From Flavisolibacter amylovorans (GTDB taxonomy: Bacteria; Bacteroidota; Bacteroidia; Chitinophagales; Chitinophagaceae), in the NCBI RefSeq assembly GCF_039541815.1, contig NZ_BAABGY010000008.1, positions 186,001 through 250,000 of the forward strand: a stretch of 64,000 bases of DNA, given 5' to 3'. The position numbers and the translations under genes are program-made. This document shows, one piece after another, positions 17,531 through 26,952 of this stretch; position 1 is the first letter of the stretch; every line of letters begins with the position of its first letter. The notes below the pieces were generated by a model. The model was not told the DNA's origin. It saw only the letters and a program-made list of their open reading frames with translations, and did no database searches.

Positions 17531-18330
17531 ATCGGGAAGATTAGCCAGACGGCTGTTATTTTGCCCGATCAGATCAGTCAAGTCTGCCGGGAAGAGCTCC
17601 AGTTGCATTTTTGTGCTCCGCCCGATCCCTCAATGCCGGTTTCCCGGTCGCCATCGGGAAATACGCTGCGGCAATCTTGCAAATTACCGATGTTGTTTGT
17701 TTTGCAGGCGGAGGCTGCAGGACACCGGGATCCAGGTCCGGAAAACCGAAATACTGTCGGATATACGGTCGCAGCGAACGAAGTCAATACCGGTAGCTTG
17801 TCGCCGAGATTAGCTTCATTTTTGCAGGAACCGGCTATCAGGACAAGGGAATCGATCATCATCTCGGACCGGCATCATTGAATAATGAATCAACCACCAA
17901 ATGAGTTCACGGACAACGCCCGAAAAGCCGATCGTTTCCCGGGCTTGATACAGAGGCTTGACACATCCCCGATCGGGTTCATTTGCACCAACCTAATTCA
18001 TTGGGAAATTGATAACCAGGTATCGGGACAATCGGGTTCAAACGCCCAATGATTGAGAAACGAAACACCGAGTCAAACGGATTCTTTCGGGAGCGTGACG
18101 GACCCGATGTCCGGTGTTAAACACCCATTTCCCGATGATATGTGATTCGCCGCGGTATTTATCAGTACGGCGTTATGGTCGATTCAGTGACTTCCCGGTG
18201 CTTAATCTCACCATCCGGGCGAAAGTGCGAGGTGATTAGGTGTCGGATGTCCCTGTCGTTCAGCCTTGAGCTTCAAATTTCCCCGAAAGAAATTGATGTC
18301 TTCCCGATTAATACTTGGGAATTTCCCGAT
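17531..18330. repeat. Cluster of twelve CCCGAT/ATCGGG hexamers
   Basis: Exact copies stand at 17531, 17564, 17621, 17653, 17968, 17972 (overlapping as CCCGATCGGG), 18022, 18031, 18103, 18131, 18303 and 18325, on both strands. There are also one-base variants such as TTCCCGGT (17641, 18192) and GCCGGGAA (17586). Many copies extend to TTCCCGAT or ATCGGGAA, and two to ATCGGGTTCA. About 0.4 copies would be expected by chance in 800 bp. Frames across the region do not look protein-like. The function is unknown. Confidence 0.75.
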
Positions 18331-19320
18331 AATTAGTGATGAATAAAAATGGAAGCTGGAACAGTTGGGAATGTGCTAATTTTCAATTGTTATTGAAAGT
18401 TCAGGCGAGAAAAGTGGAATTATTAAGGCTTGGTGGAAAATAAACGTTTTTGGCGTATAAGCTCAAAATTATCGTTTTGTCATCACGGGGCTTGTTGCAT
18501 TTGGAGTAAACTTTTAAAGCGAGGCACTACCTGATCATCGCCCTCGCGAATAATGAGTTGTCGGAACGTCCTTGTGCATTGGGCGAGCCTTGCAAGTGCG
18601 ATCATCAAGCGTAACCGGTAATTTTTGATTAACTTTTGAGTTCGGGAGCGTAGACGCGGCCGGACTTGCCTTGGTCGACCTCTCGTACCAAAACCAGCTG
18701 CCATGGCCAGAAGTTCGGCAAAGACATTGATCAACCAAAGCGAGTTTGACTTCGACTCTGCCGAGAATCAGCTTCCTCGCCAGGAACAATTTCCTTTAAA
18801 TATCAAAGGGCTGGATCGTTCGGTTTCAACGGTCATTCTTCAGGATATTCAATCATCAACTGGATCGGTAACCGGGTTCAACTCTCTATCCCAAATCATT
18901 GATGTCCTGGGGGCGAATTGGGTAAAGGGAAGAGTATTCGCATCAGTGTGGCATTTAACCCCTTTTCTACATTTCAACCCTTTGGCGCAAGAAGGAATGC
19001 AGTATTGGCAGCCGTGCTGGCAGAAGGAAGCTGCCTGCTATCTCGAATCCCCTCGGTACCATGCTCAGAAGACTTTTACTCCCGTTTAGAACAGGACATC
19101 AAGAGAAATTCCTTATTTTAAGGACATAGTCAGAAAGGATCTCTTGTTAAACTCAAAATATTCGTCGGACACAAAAGCCTCTTGGGAGGCAATCCAGTGA
19201 CGAACAATTTTGTCTTTTTACAGTGGTGCATCATAATTTGGAAGAGAAAGGCCGTATTTCTCATACTGTCATTGACACTTAAGATCCGCCTATCGAACAA
19301 CCGAATTAATAACACTGTTC
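18331..19320. other. Near-kilobase stretch without a convincing gene
   Basis: Overlapping short frames exist on both strands (18483-18789 minus; 18703-19089 and 18918-19121 plus). The two plus frames could be one gene broken by a frameshift near 18920-18950, reading MARSSAKTLINQSEFDF... and then SIRISVAFNPF...RRNAVLAAVLAEG. No family is recognised in either. It may be a decayed gene between the AbiE pair and the Wadjet operon, whose promoter must lie at its right end. Confidence 0.4.
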
Positions 19321-20745
19321 ATGAACTTTGAAAAAGCTCTATCCCTTTATCGAAACGATAAAACACTGCAGCTACTCAGGGCGGAGCATTTTCCTTTATT
19401 GGTTAGCTTCTTTCATTTAGCGTTTAAGCAGCAAGATCGCATCGCTTATCCTCAAGCTGCGCTAAACAGTCTTTTAAGCGATTTTCTTTTCGCACTGGGC
19501 CAACAAGGTATCACTGACTACAATAAAACACCACTTGAATATCTTCAAAAGTGGGCGCAGCTCGGATTTTTAAGGCGTTACTATGACTTAGGGGATGATC
19601 CCGTTTATGAGCTATCTCCCGCTACGGAGAACGCACTAAAATGGCTCGGAGACTTAAATAAGCAGCAGTTCGTTGGTACCCATAGTCGACTGCTACAGTT
19701 TTTTTCTTTACTGAAACAGATTGTCAATAGTACAGCAGGGCCTTACGAGCGGGTACAACAATTACTCCTAGAAAGAAAGAAGATCGATGAGGAGATTGAA
19801 CGCGTACGGGCAGGCAACTTCAGTACACCCACCGATACCCAAATTAAGGAAGACTTTCTTCTTGCAGAGGAAACGGCTAAGCGCTTGTTATCTGACTTCC
19901 GTCAGGTAGAGGAAAATTTTCGGGAGCTGGATATACAAACGAGGCAGACGATAATCAAAAGCAACTTAAATAAAGGAGCACTGCTCGACGCCATTTTTGA
20001 AAAGCAAGACCATCTCTGGAATACCGACCAGGGCAAAAGTTTTCGTGCTTTTTGGGAATTCCTGATGAGTGAAAGCATGCAACAAGAGCTTGAACATTTA
20101 CTCGATAGAGTAAATGCGGTTCCAATTATTCAAGAATTAAAAAAAGAGGAAATCGTCGACCGAATTAAAGCCAACTTAGTTGAAGCTGGTGACAAAGTCA
20201 ACAAAAGCAATGATGGCTTAATTGAGCAATTACGCAAGTATGTCGAACAAAAGAATCTTTCGGAAAGTAAACATATTCTGCGCAATATTGAAGCAATCGA
20301 AGAGTTACTAATGGAACGCAAAGACACATTTGATGTGCAAGAGCCGCTGATGGAAATCGATGGCACTGTTCGTCCCACTCTTTTCATGGAACGGCCTTTG
20401 TTCACACCGCCAATTAAAATTGCTTTCCAGCAAACAATCGTGGAAGAAGGGCGGGCTGAAAGTACCCCCAATGCGTTGTTTGAACAGTTTTATATAGATA
20501 TGGAGGAGCTCCGGAATAACGTCAAAGCATTGTTACGGACGCATCCACAAGTATCACTTTCGCAACTGTTGGATCAATGCAAACCGACAAAAGGGGTTGC
20601 GGAACTGTTGGGATATATACAAATTGCAACAAGCGAAGCGAAACATTACATTAATAACGAAAAGGAGGAAGCTATCCTCGTGGAAAACAAGGAGGCCGGA
20701 ACAACATACGAAGTCAAAACACCTCTTATCATTTTCAATAGGTAA
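19321..20745 (+). CDS. jetA: Wadjet protein JetA (DUF3375, kleisin-like)
   Basis: A 474-residue DUF3375 protein. It opens with winged-helix-like segments (FEKALSLYRNDKTLQLL) and continues with a long helical and coiled-coil middle (GPYERVQQLLLERKKIDEEIERVRAG, about 135-300). The C-terminal part carries ALLRTHPQVSLSQLL. In Wadjet, JetA is the kleisin subunit that bridges the SMC arms of JetC. It is the first of four tightly packed genes (gaps of 3, 10 and -4 bp), so the operon order jetA-B-C-D is complete. The system restricts circular plasmids by loop extrusion and cleavage. Confidence 0.9.
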   Translation: MNFEKALSLYRNDKTLQLLRAEHFPLLVSFFHLAFKQQDRIAYPQAALNSLLSDFLFALGQQGITDYNKTPLEYLQKWAQLGFLRRYYDLGDDPVYELSPATENALKWLGDLNKQQFVGTHSRLLQFFSLLKQIVNSTAGPYERVQQLLLERKKIDEEIERVRAGNFSTPTDTQIKEDFLLAEETAKRLLSDFRQVEENFRELDIQTRQTIIKSNLNKGALLDAIFEKQDHLWNTDQGKSFRAFWEFLMSESMQQELEHLLDRVNAVPIIQELKKEEIVDRIKANLVEAGDKVNKSNDGLIEQLRKYVEQKNLSESKHILRNIEAIEELLMERKDTFDVQEPLMEIDGTVRPTLFMERPLFTPPIKIAFQQTIVEEGRAESTPNALFEQFYIDMEELRNNVKALLRTHPQVSLSQLLDQCKPTKGVAELLGYIQIATSEAKHYINNEKEEAILVENKEAGTTYEVKTPLIIFNR

Positions 20746-20748
20746 ATC

Positions 20749-21315
20749 ATGATTCGGGAATATTCGCTGAGTTCGATCACTTTACTAAAAGGAATCTTGT
20801 ATGACCATCAAAAAGAAGCATGGTCAAATCTTCTTCAATTCGAAGCGGAAATAAAAAAGTATTTCGACGCCCTGGCGCTTGACGTCTATATCGACAAAAG
20901 TGAAGGCTATGCCTACCTCGTGCAAAAAGAGCTGGAAGAAGAAGTGCAACTGCCGAAACTGGGCGAAAAAAGGCAATTAAATTTCTTCACCTCGCTGCTT
21001 TGCATTGTGCTTCGAAAATATTTACTGGAACAAGATGCACATGGTGGAAACATCAGGGCAATCATTTCCGGGGCAGAAATAGTCAATAGGATCAAAACCT
21101 TTCTTCCAACTGCTACAGACGAGGTGAGGCAGCAGGACCGAATCGTTTCGACGATTAATAAAGTCGTAGAGATCGGGTTTCTTCGAAAGCTGGAGGACGA
21201 TGGCAATAATTACGAGATTCATCGCATCATCAAAGGCTATGTGAATGCTGACGTAATCGAGAGCACCCTACAACGAATAAAGCAATACGCAGCAGAAAAA
21301 TACCTCTCCGAGTAA
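20749..21315 (+). CDS. jetB: Wadjet protein JetB (DUF4194, KITE-like)
   Basis: A 188-residue DUF4194 protein made of tandem winged-helix-like segments. Features include GYAYLVQKELEEEVQLPKL, a hydrophobic helix in LNFFTSLLCIVLRKYLLEQ and the closing RKLEDDGNNYEIHRIIKGYV. In the Wadjet complex JetB is the KITE subunit that dimerises and binds JetA. It starts 3 bp after the jetA stop. The length is short to normal for the family. It is not expected to have catalytic activity of its own. Confidence 0.9.
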   Translation: MIREYSLSSITLLKGILYDHQKEAWSNLLQFEAEIKKYFDALALDVYIDKSEGYAYLVQKELEEEVQLPKLGEKRQLNFFTSLLCIVLRKYLLEQDAHGGNIRAIISGAEIVNRIKTFLPTATDEVRQQDRIVSTINKVVEIGFLRKLEDDGNNYEIHRIIKGYVNADVIESTLQRIKQYAAEKYLSE

Positions 21316-21325
21316 AATTTGTCCT

Positions 21326-24300
21326 ATGGAGTTATTTCAAGACGAGACAATATCTGTATTGGCAGGCTTCAGGCTTCAATACTTAGAAGTTTTAAACTGG
21401 GGCACATTCCATAAGAAGAGATGGCAGATAGAACCCAGCGGGGATAACGCGCTGTTAACAGGCGATATTGGCTCGGGAAAGTCGACCTTGGTGGACGCTC
21501 TAACCTGTCTTTTGGTTCCGCACAACAAAATTATATTCAATAAAGCCGCCGGTGCAGAGGGCAAAGAAAGAAGCCTGCTTAGTTATGTGAAGGGAGAGTA
21601 TAAGAAAGAAAAAGAGGAAATTACGAAGTCTGCGAAGAAAATTTATTTGCGTCCAAATGATGATACATACACGGTCATTATCGGCGACTTTTTCAATAAG
21701 GGATACAGTGAAACCGTGTGCCTTGCTCAACTTTTTTGGATCGGAAAAGAAGGGAAAGTAGAGAAACTCTTAATTATTAGTTCAATACCTCTAACAATAG
21801 CCAATGATTTCAGTGGGTTTACGGACATCAACGAGCTTCGGAAAAAACTAAGACATAAGGAAGGAGTTATTCTGGTCACTGATAATTTTTCTCAATACAG
21901 TGAGCAATTCCGGCGTCTCTTTGGTATGAACAGTGATAAGGCCATTGACCTTTTCTATCAGACCGTGTCGATGAAATCTGTAAGTAGTTTAACGGATTTT
22001 GTCAGAGAGCAAATGTTGGAAAAGACGGACGTAAAAGACCAGATAGGGGCTCTCCTAAAGCGATTTGATGATTTGAATAAATCTCACGCTGCCGTAGTCC
22101 ATGCGAGAGAACAATTCCAGATTTTAAAACCATTGACAGAAGATGTGGTGGCTTACGGTGAAGTAAATCGGGAAATTGAACACATTGAGGCAATGCTAGA
22201 ATTGATCCCTGCATGGTTTGCCATCCAAAAAAAGACCCTTCTGGATGAAGAGATTGCTACCACCACGGACACCCTTGAATTGGCAACACAAGTCACAGGT
22301 CGCCTGATGGAGCAAAAAGAGGAGTTGGAAAATAAAAAGCTGGGCATTTTGCAAGACATCGATAACAATGGCGGCAAGCGACTGGAACAAATCGCTATGG
22401 AAATAAGGCAGCAGGAAAAAGACCGGGACATAAAGAAATCGGATTATGATGATTATGAAAAGCTCGTAAGAGCCTGTAAGTTTCCGGTGGTAGAGAATGA
22501 GGCTGATTTTTCAAAAAATATAGAAAGGGCCAAAGCCGGCAGTGAAGTCTGTTTAGCACAAGAACGGACATTGAGACAGGAAAGAGACACTGTTGTTAGT
22601 GAGCTAAGAAAGTTGGAAACAGAAATGCAATTGGAACAAAAAGAACTCCAATCGTTAAAAGAACGAAAAACACAAGTACCAAGCTGGCTGATCGGGTTTA
22701 GGTGGCAGTTGTGTAGCGACCTGGATATTAACGATGATGAACTTCCGTTTATGGGTGAACTTCTAAAAGTTGCAGAAAGCGAAACGGCTTGGGAAGGGGC
22801 GATTGAAAAACTACTGCATGATGCAGGCATAAGTTTGCTGGTACCGAAAGAACATTACAAGAGTGTAAGCCGTTATGTCAATGACAACGTATTGAGAAGC
22901 CCGGACGGCCGTGGTATTAAAATCACATACCTGGAGGCTGATCTGGATAAGCTAACGCAAGTGTCAAGAAGGCTTGAAGGCGAAAGTGTCGTTTATAAGC
23001 TCGAAATTAAACCGGACACCCAATTTTTCGATTGGCTCGACAATCATCTTCAGCGGAGCTTTGGCGATTTTGTCTGTGTGGATGTGCAAACCTTGCAACA
23101 TGTGCCTTTTGGGATCACAAAACAAGGTTTAATCAAAAGTGGAAAGATCCGTCACACCAAAGATGACCGCAGGCGACTCGATGATAAGCGAAATTATGTA
23201 CTGGGCTGGAGCAACGTTGAGAAGATCAAAGTGCTAGAGCAAGTAATTGACGAGTTGGAAATAGAGATAGAACAGCTTCGAACAGAAAAGGCGGGGATAG
23301 AAAAACAGCAGTCAGAAAATGATTCCCTAAAGCAGCAGCTATCCCATCTCCTGACTGTTCGTGATTTCAGCCGTATCGACTGGAGGTTTCATACGGAAAA
23401 GATTCATGAACTGGCAACCGAACGATTTGATCTGCTAAACAACAATGATTTATTGTCGTTATTGAACCAGAAAAAGGCTGAAGTAGAAGAAGAGACAAAG
23501 GATGTTAATCAAAAGCTGAAGGAAAAGATTGAAGAAGTTGGTCGATTGAAAGAAGTGCTGAGAACTTATAGCGAACTGCTTTTGGGTATTGCAGAGTTGA
23601 TTAGCCAGATTGATCCAAAGAGAAGAGACGCTTTTTTCCCTATTATCGAAGAGAAGATGACTGATAAGCAACTGCGCCTTTCCAGTATTGACAAGCAGCA
23701 TGAACAATTTCGGAAGTTGTTCGAGGGCGACAGTGGTGAATTGAAAAGAATGCGACACCGCCTCAGTACCCTGCGTTCCGCCGTAGAACGCAGAATGAGA
23801 GAAATAAAGGAACATTCCAGGGCTGAATACAGTGAAATATCGGAAAGCATAGATGCCCGCGGAGAATATTTGCAAAAATTCGAAAGATTGGTAAATGAAG
23901 ATCTAAAGAGACACGAGGAACGCTTCAAGGAAGAATTGAATAAAAATACGATTAACAGCATTTCTGTTTTTGACAACAAACTAGAACAGCACGAAAAGGA
24001 CATTAAGCAAAAAATAAAAACCATCAATCAACATCTTTATGAAATAGTTTACAATTCTTCTCATGATACATACATCACTATTTTGATGGACGCCACACCA
24101 AAGAAAGAGATAAGGCTGTTCAAAGAAGAATTGAAAAAGTGCTATATACATTCCTTTAGCAGCAATAGTGAACTTTATACGGAAGAAAAATATGAACAGG
24201 TAAAAACCATTTTGGATCGGTTTGCCAGTTCTGATCCCATAGATAAAGAATGGACAAATACGGTAACAGATGTGCGGCAATGGTTTGAGTTTAACGCCAG

Positions 24301-24727
24301 TGAACGATACAGAGCCAGTGACGAAGAGAAAGAATTTTACGAAGGTTCAGGCGGCAAGAGTGGAGGCCAGAAAGAGAAGCTAGCTTATACAATATTAGCA
24401 AGTGCGCTGGCCTTTCAGTTCGGATTACAGTTTGGAGAAAGCAAAAGTCGAAGTTTTCGATTTGTTGTAATTGATGAAGCCTTTGGCCGAGGCAGCGATG
24501 AAAGTACCCGCTATGGACTGGAGCTCTTTAAAAAGCTCAATCTGCAGCTTTTAATTGTAACGCCCCTTCAAAAAATCCACATTATTGAAGGGCATGTAAA
24601 TTCTTTTCACTTCGTGAGTAACCGGGATGGAGATAATTCGCAGGTAAGCAATTTCACAAAGAAAGAGTACTTGCTGGAAAAATCGAGGTACAACAGTGTT
24701 TTTAAATCAGAAACAGCACAGGCATGA
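21326..24727 (+). CDS. jetC: Wadjet protein JetC (SMC/MukB-like ATPase)
   Basis: A 1133-residue SMC-family ATPase. The N-terminal Walker A is GDIGSGKSTL (about residues 47-56). Long coiled coils run from about 240 to 450 and 640 to 930, flanking a hinge region near 470-600. The C-terminal head has the signature GGKSGGQKEK and the Walker B VVIDEAF with the D-loop. It hydrolyses ATP to extrude DNA loops on plasmid-sized circles and presents DNA to the JetD nuclease. It is the longest gene of the operon, with no frame breaks. Confidence 0.95.
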   Translation: MELFQDETISVLAGFRLQYLEVLNWGTFHKKRWQIEPSGDNALLTGDIGSGKSTLVDALTCLLVPHNKIIFNKAAGAEGKERSLLSYVKGEYKKEKEEITKSAKKIYLRPNDDTYTVIIGDFFNKGYSETVCLAQLFWIGKEGKVEKLLIISSIPLTIANDFSGFTDINELRKKLRHKEGVILVTDNFSQYSEQFRRLFGMNSDKAIDLFYQTVSMKSVSSLTDFVREQMLEKTDVKDQIGALLKRFDDLNKSHAAVVHAREQFQILKPLTEDVVAYGEVNREIEHIEAMLELIPAWFAIQKKTLLDEEIATTTDTLELATQVTGRLMEQKEELENKKLGILQDIDNNGGKRLEQIAMEIRQQEKDRDIKKSDYDDYEKLVRACKFPVVENEADFSKNIERAKAGSEVCLAQERTLRQERDTVVSELRKLETEMQLEQKELQSLKERKTQVPSWLIGFRWQLCSDLDINDDELPFMGELLKVAESETAWEGAIEKLLHDAGISLLVPKEHYKSVSRYVNDNVLRSPDGRGIKITYLEADLDKLTQVSRRLEGESVVYKLEIKPDTQFFDWLDNHLQRSFGDFVCVDVQTLQHVPFGITKQGLIKSGKIRHTKDDRRRLDDKRNYVLGWSNVEKIKVLEQVIDELEIEIEQLRTEKAGIEKQQSENDSLKQQLSHLLTVRDFSRIDWRFHTEKIHELATERFDLLNNNDLLSLLNQKKAEVEEETKDVNQKLKEKIEEVGRLKEVLRTYSELLLGIAELISQIDPKRRDAFFPIIEEKMTDKQLRLSSIDKQHEQFRKLFEGDSGELKRMRHRLSTLRSAVERRMREIKEHSRAEYSEISESIDARGEYLQKFERLVNEDLKRHEERFKEELNKNTINSISVFDNKLEQHEKDIKQKIKTINQHLYEIVYNSSHDTYITILMDATPKKEIRLFKEELKKCYIHSFSSNSELYTEEKYEQVKTILDRFASSDPIDKEWTNTVTDVRQWFEFNASERYRASDEEKEFYEGSGGKSGGQKEKLAYTILASALAFQFGLQFGESKSRSFRFVVIDEAFGRGSDESTRYGLELFKKLNLQLLIVTPLQKIHIIEGHVNSFHFVSNRDGDNSQVSNFTKKEYLLEKSRYNSVFKSETAQA

Positions 24728-25884
24728 TCAGTCCTCAGGAAATTAAGGAGCAGGCATTAAGATGGTGGAAACCCTATTTACAAAGCTTAATTGCAAAAGA
24801 AGCCTTTTTTCCAAGGCAAATCGATCGGATTGGCAAAATTAAGCCCGCACAGATTACCTCCGATTTTGGGACACTTAAAAATGAGGTTGATGCATTGTAT
24901 GAATCCTCTAAGAATGAAAAAGGCATTGGTTACTGGGTGAGAACCACAGACAAGAACTTCAGAAGAACCGGACTGCAGATATTGCCCGATTGTCTGATCT
25001 TCGAGTGCGAGGAGGATTACCTTCATGTCATTGGTAAAGAAATGGACAGTAAAGTGTTTCTCCGAAACAGTTCTTTTTTGCTTGAGCAGCTGCCTCAACT
25101 GAAAGAGTGGATTTTGACCAATCCATTGGAGTTAATTTCCCCGACTCGAAATTGGGAAGGTATAGTTTTCGTCTGTCATTACTTCATCAGCAATCCAAGG
25201 CCTGACCAATATTTGAGACAGCTGCCAATCTCTATTCACACAAAGTTCATTGAAGAGAATGACAGCTTATTGCAATCCCTATTAGATTACCTTATTCCAG
25301 ATCACATACGAGACGTAAAGGATAAGCGATTTGCCTTTCGCTATTATCTGAAGCACGACGAACCTTCTATTCGCATTCGTTTTTTGGACCCGAGCTTGGC
25401 TTTGTTAGATCAAGTTATGGATATCAGCCTTACACTACCCGATTTTGAAAGGAACGATTGGCCTGTCCACGCTGTATATATTACTGAGAATAAAATGAAT
25501 TTTTTGACCTTGCCTCTTTCGCCAAATGCGCTTACTATTTGGAGTGGAGGAGGTTTTAAGGTGAGCCATTTAAAGAACGCTAAGTGGTTAACCAATAAAA
25601 ATATTTTTTATTGGGGCGACATTGATGTACACGGATTCCAAATACTCCATCAAATACGATCCTACCATCCACAAACTCAGAGTGTGATGATGGATAAGCG
25701 TACATTCGAAAGTTTTCAAGAATGGGTGGAAGACGGGGAGGAGAATAGGATTGAAACTTTACACTTGTTGACAAATGATGAGGCTGAGCTCTATACATTG
25801 TTGAAAACAAGGACAAGTAGAAATCGTTTGGAGCAAGAGAAGATACCGCAGTGGTATGTAGATAATGTATTCCAAAAAATATAG
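24724..25884 (+). CDS. jetD: Wadjet nuclease JetD (DUF3322/DUF2220, TOPRIM)
   Basis: A 386-residue protein with an N-terminal DUF3322 region and a C-terminal DUF2220 TOPRIM-like domain. The acidic metal site is visible as the glutamate in VYITENKMNF followed by the DxD of YWGDIDVHGFQIL. JetD is a topoisomerase VI-like endonuclease that cuts the plasmid once JetABC has spooled it. The ATG overlaps the jetC stop by 4 bp. With all active-site residues present, the operon looks functional (type I Wadjet by gene sizes). Confidence 0.9.
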   Translation: MISPQEIKEQALRWWKPYLQSLIAKEAFFPRQIDRIGKIKPAQITSDFGTLKNEVDALYESSKNEKGIGYWVRTTDKNFRRTGLQILPDCLIFECEEDYLHVIGKEMDSKVFLRNSSFLLEQLPQLKEWILTNPLELISPTRNWEGIVFVCHYFISNPRPDQYLRQLPISIHTKFIEENDSLLQSLLDYLIPDHIRDVKDKRFAFRYYLKHDEPSIRIRFLDPSLALLDQVMDISLTLPDFERNDWPVHAVYITENKMNFLTLPLSPNALTIWSGGGFKVSHLKNAKWLTNKNIFYWGDIDVHGFQILHQIRSYHPQTQSVMMDKRTFESFQEWVEDGEENRIETLHLLTNDEAELYTLLKTRTSRNRLEQEKIPQWYVDNVFQKI

Positions 25885-26952
25885 TAGGCAGTTGGCGTCG
25901 TAAACATTTCTTGCCTATACGAATTTCTGTATTAGGCTCCGACACTTCAACTTGAGCAGTATTAGGGAACACCTAGTCACAATGTATCTCCAGTACCGCG
26001 GTGGTCAGTATCGCCGGCGTTTGCAACAGATCCGTACCCGATTGATGATGCGGCCTTTACAGGAAGGAGCCCCAGCATCTGGCGAGATCCCTGGTGAAGC
26101 ATTTCACTCCTTTCTTCTCCGGTAATTTGGTGCAACCAGACTTGGCTTTAGATAAATTGATCAGAGATGCTCCCGTAGCACCAGTTAGTGAAAGTACCGG
26201 TTTTTATTTGCCCTGAGCGGGTACAAGTTTCCCTTTCTGCAAGGTTGCTGCTAACCAGTTCGTTTCCCAAGGTTAGTTCTATCAATTATGTGTCCTAAAT
26301 ACATCCATGATCAGCCCACAGGGTGCTGAAGGGCTCTATGAGGTCTTTAAATCGAAAAGATAGCATCCTTGTTCATAGAGCCTTTGGGATCCGGAAGAAG
26401 GTTTTTCGGCTAATTAGGCCTTGATTGGCTAAATGTCTAATCTTCCCTTCACTGTGATCTTATCGTAGTAGATATTAGCAACTGGAATCAGCCCGATTTT
26501 TAATAGCTGTGGAACTGAGCTCGCGCCTCTGTATAAGTTGCGTTTAGAATAGCAACTACCTGATCCAGCTTATCCTATGGAAAGGGCTTTTGCAGAGAAC
26601 CAAGAAGCTAAAAGTAACTTATCCGAGCTATGCAGGCGATGGATGAAAGGAGGGTGCAGGAACTCACCTGCCACTTAATCTCGGCGACTCGGTTACGTAT
26701 TCTAAGGCACTAACTTGCGTAGGCGATATCGATGACAACCCCTAACGGCTATTAGTATTTTTAACCCGCGCAGCTAAAAATCGCGCTGATGTAGGAGTGT
26801 GGTTCTGGGCGGGCGAGGTGAAAATCGGCCATTCACAGATGGAAGGATGCTGAATTGCCCTTACACGCGTATAGTCTGCAACAAAAAACAGGTATTTGTA
26901 CGGGGTTTTAATCGACCTGGATGTGATTATTTTCATTGCTGAGCTTTTAATT
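25885..26952. other. 1.07-kb intergenic region between Wadjet and Qat operons
   Basis: No convincing gene on either strand. It contains a 13-bp inverted repeat with one mismatch (26329-26341 and 26373-26385, arms around GGCTCTATGA) and a 31-nt loop. Short tracts look like shuffled coding debris, but no transposase or integrase motif is recognised. The qat promoter must lie at its right end. Confidence 0.5.

Noticed and set aside
17528..17881. 117-codon frame and overlapping frames
   Set aside because: Lie in the CCCGAT repeat field, on both strands at once, and do not resemble proteins.
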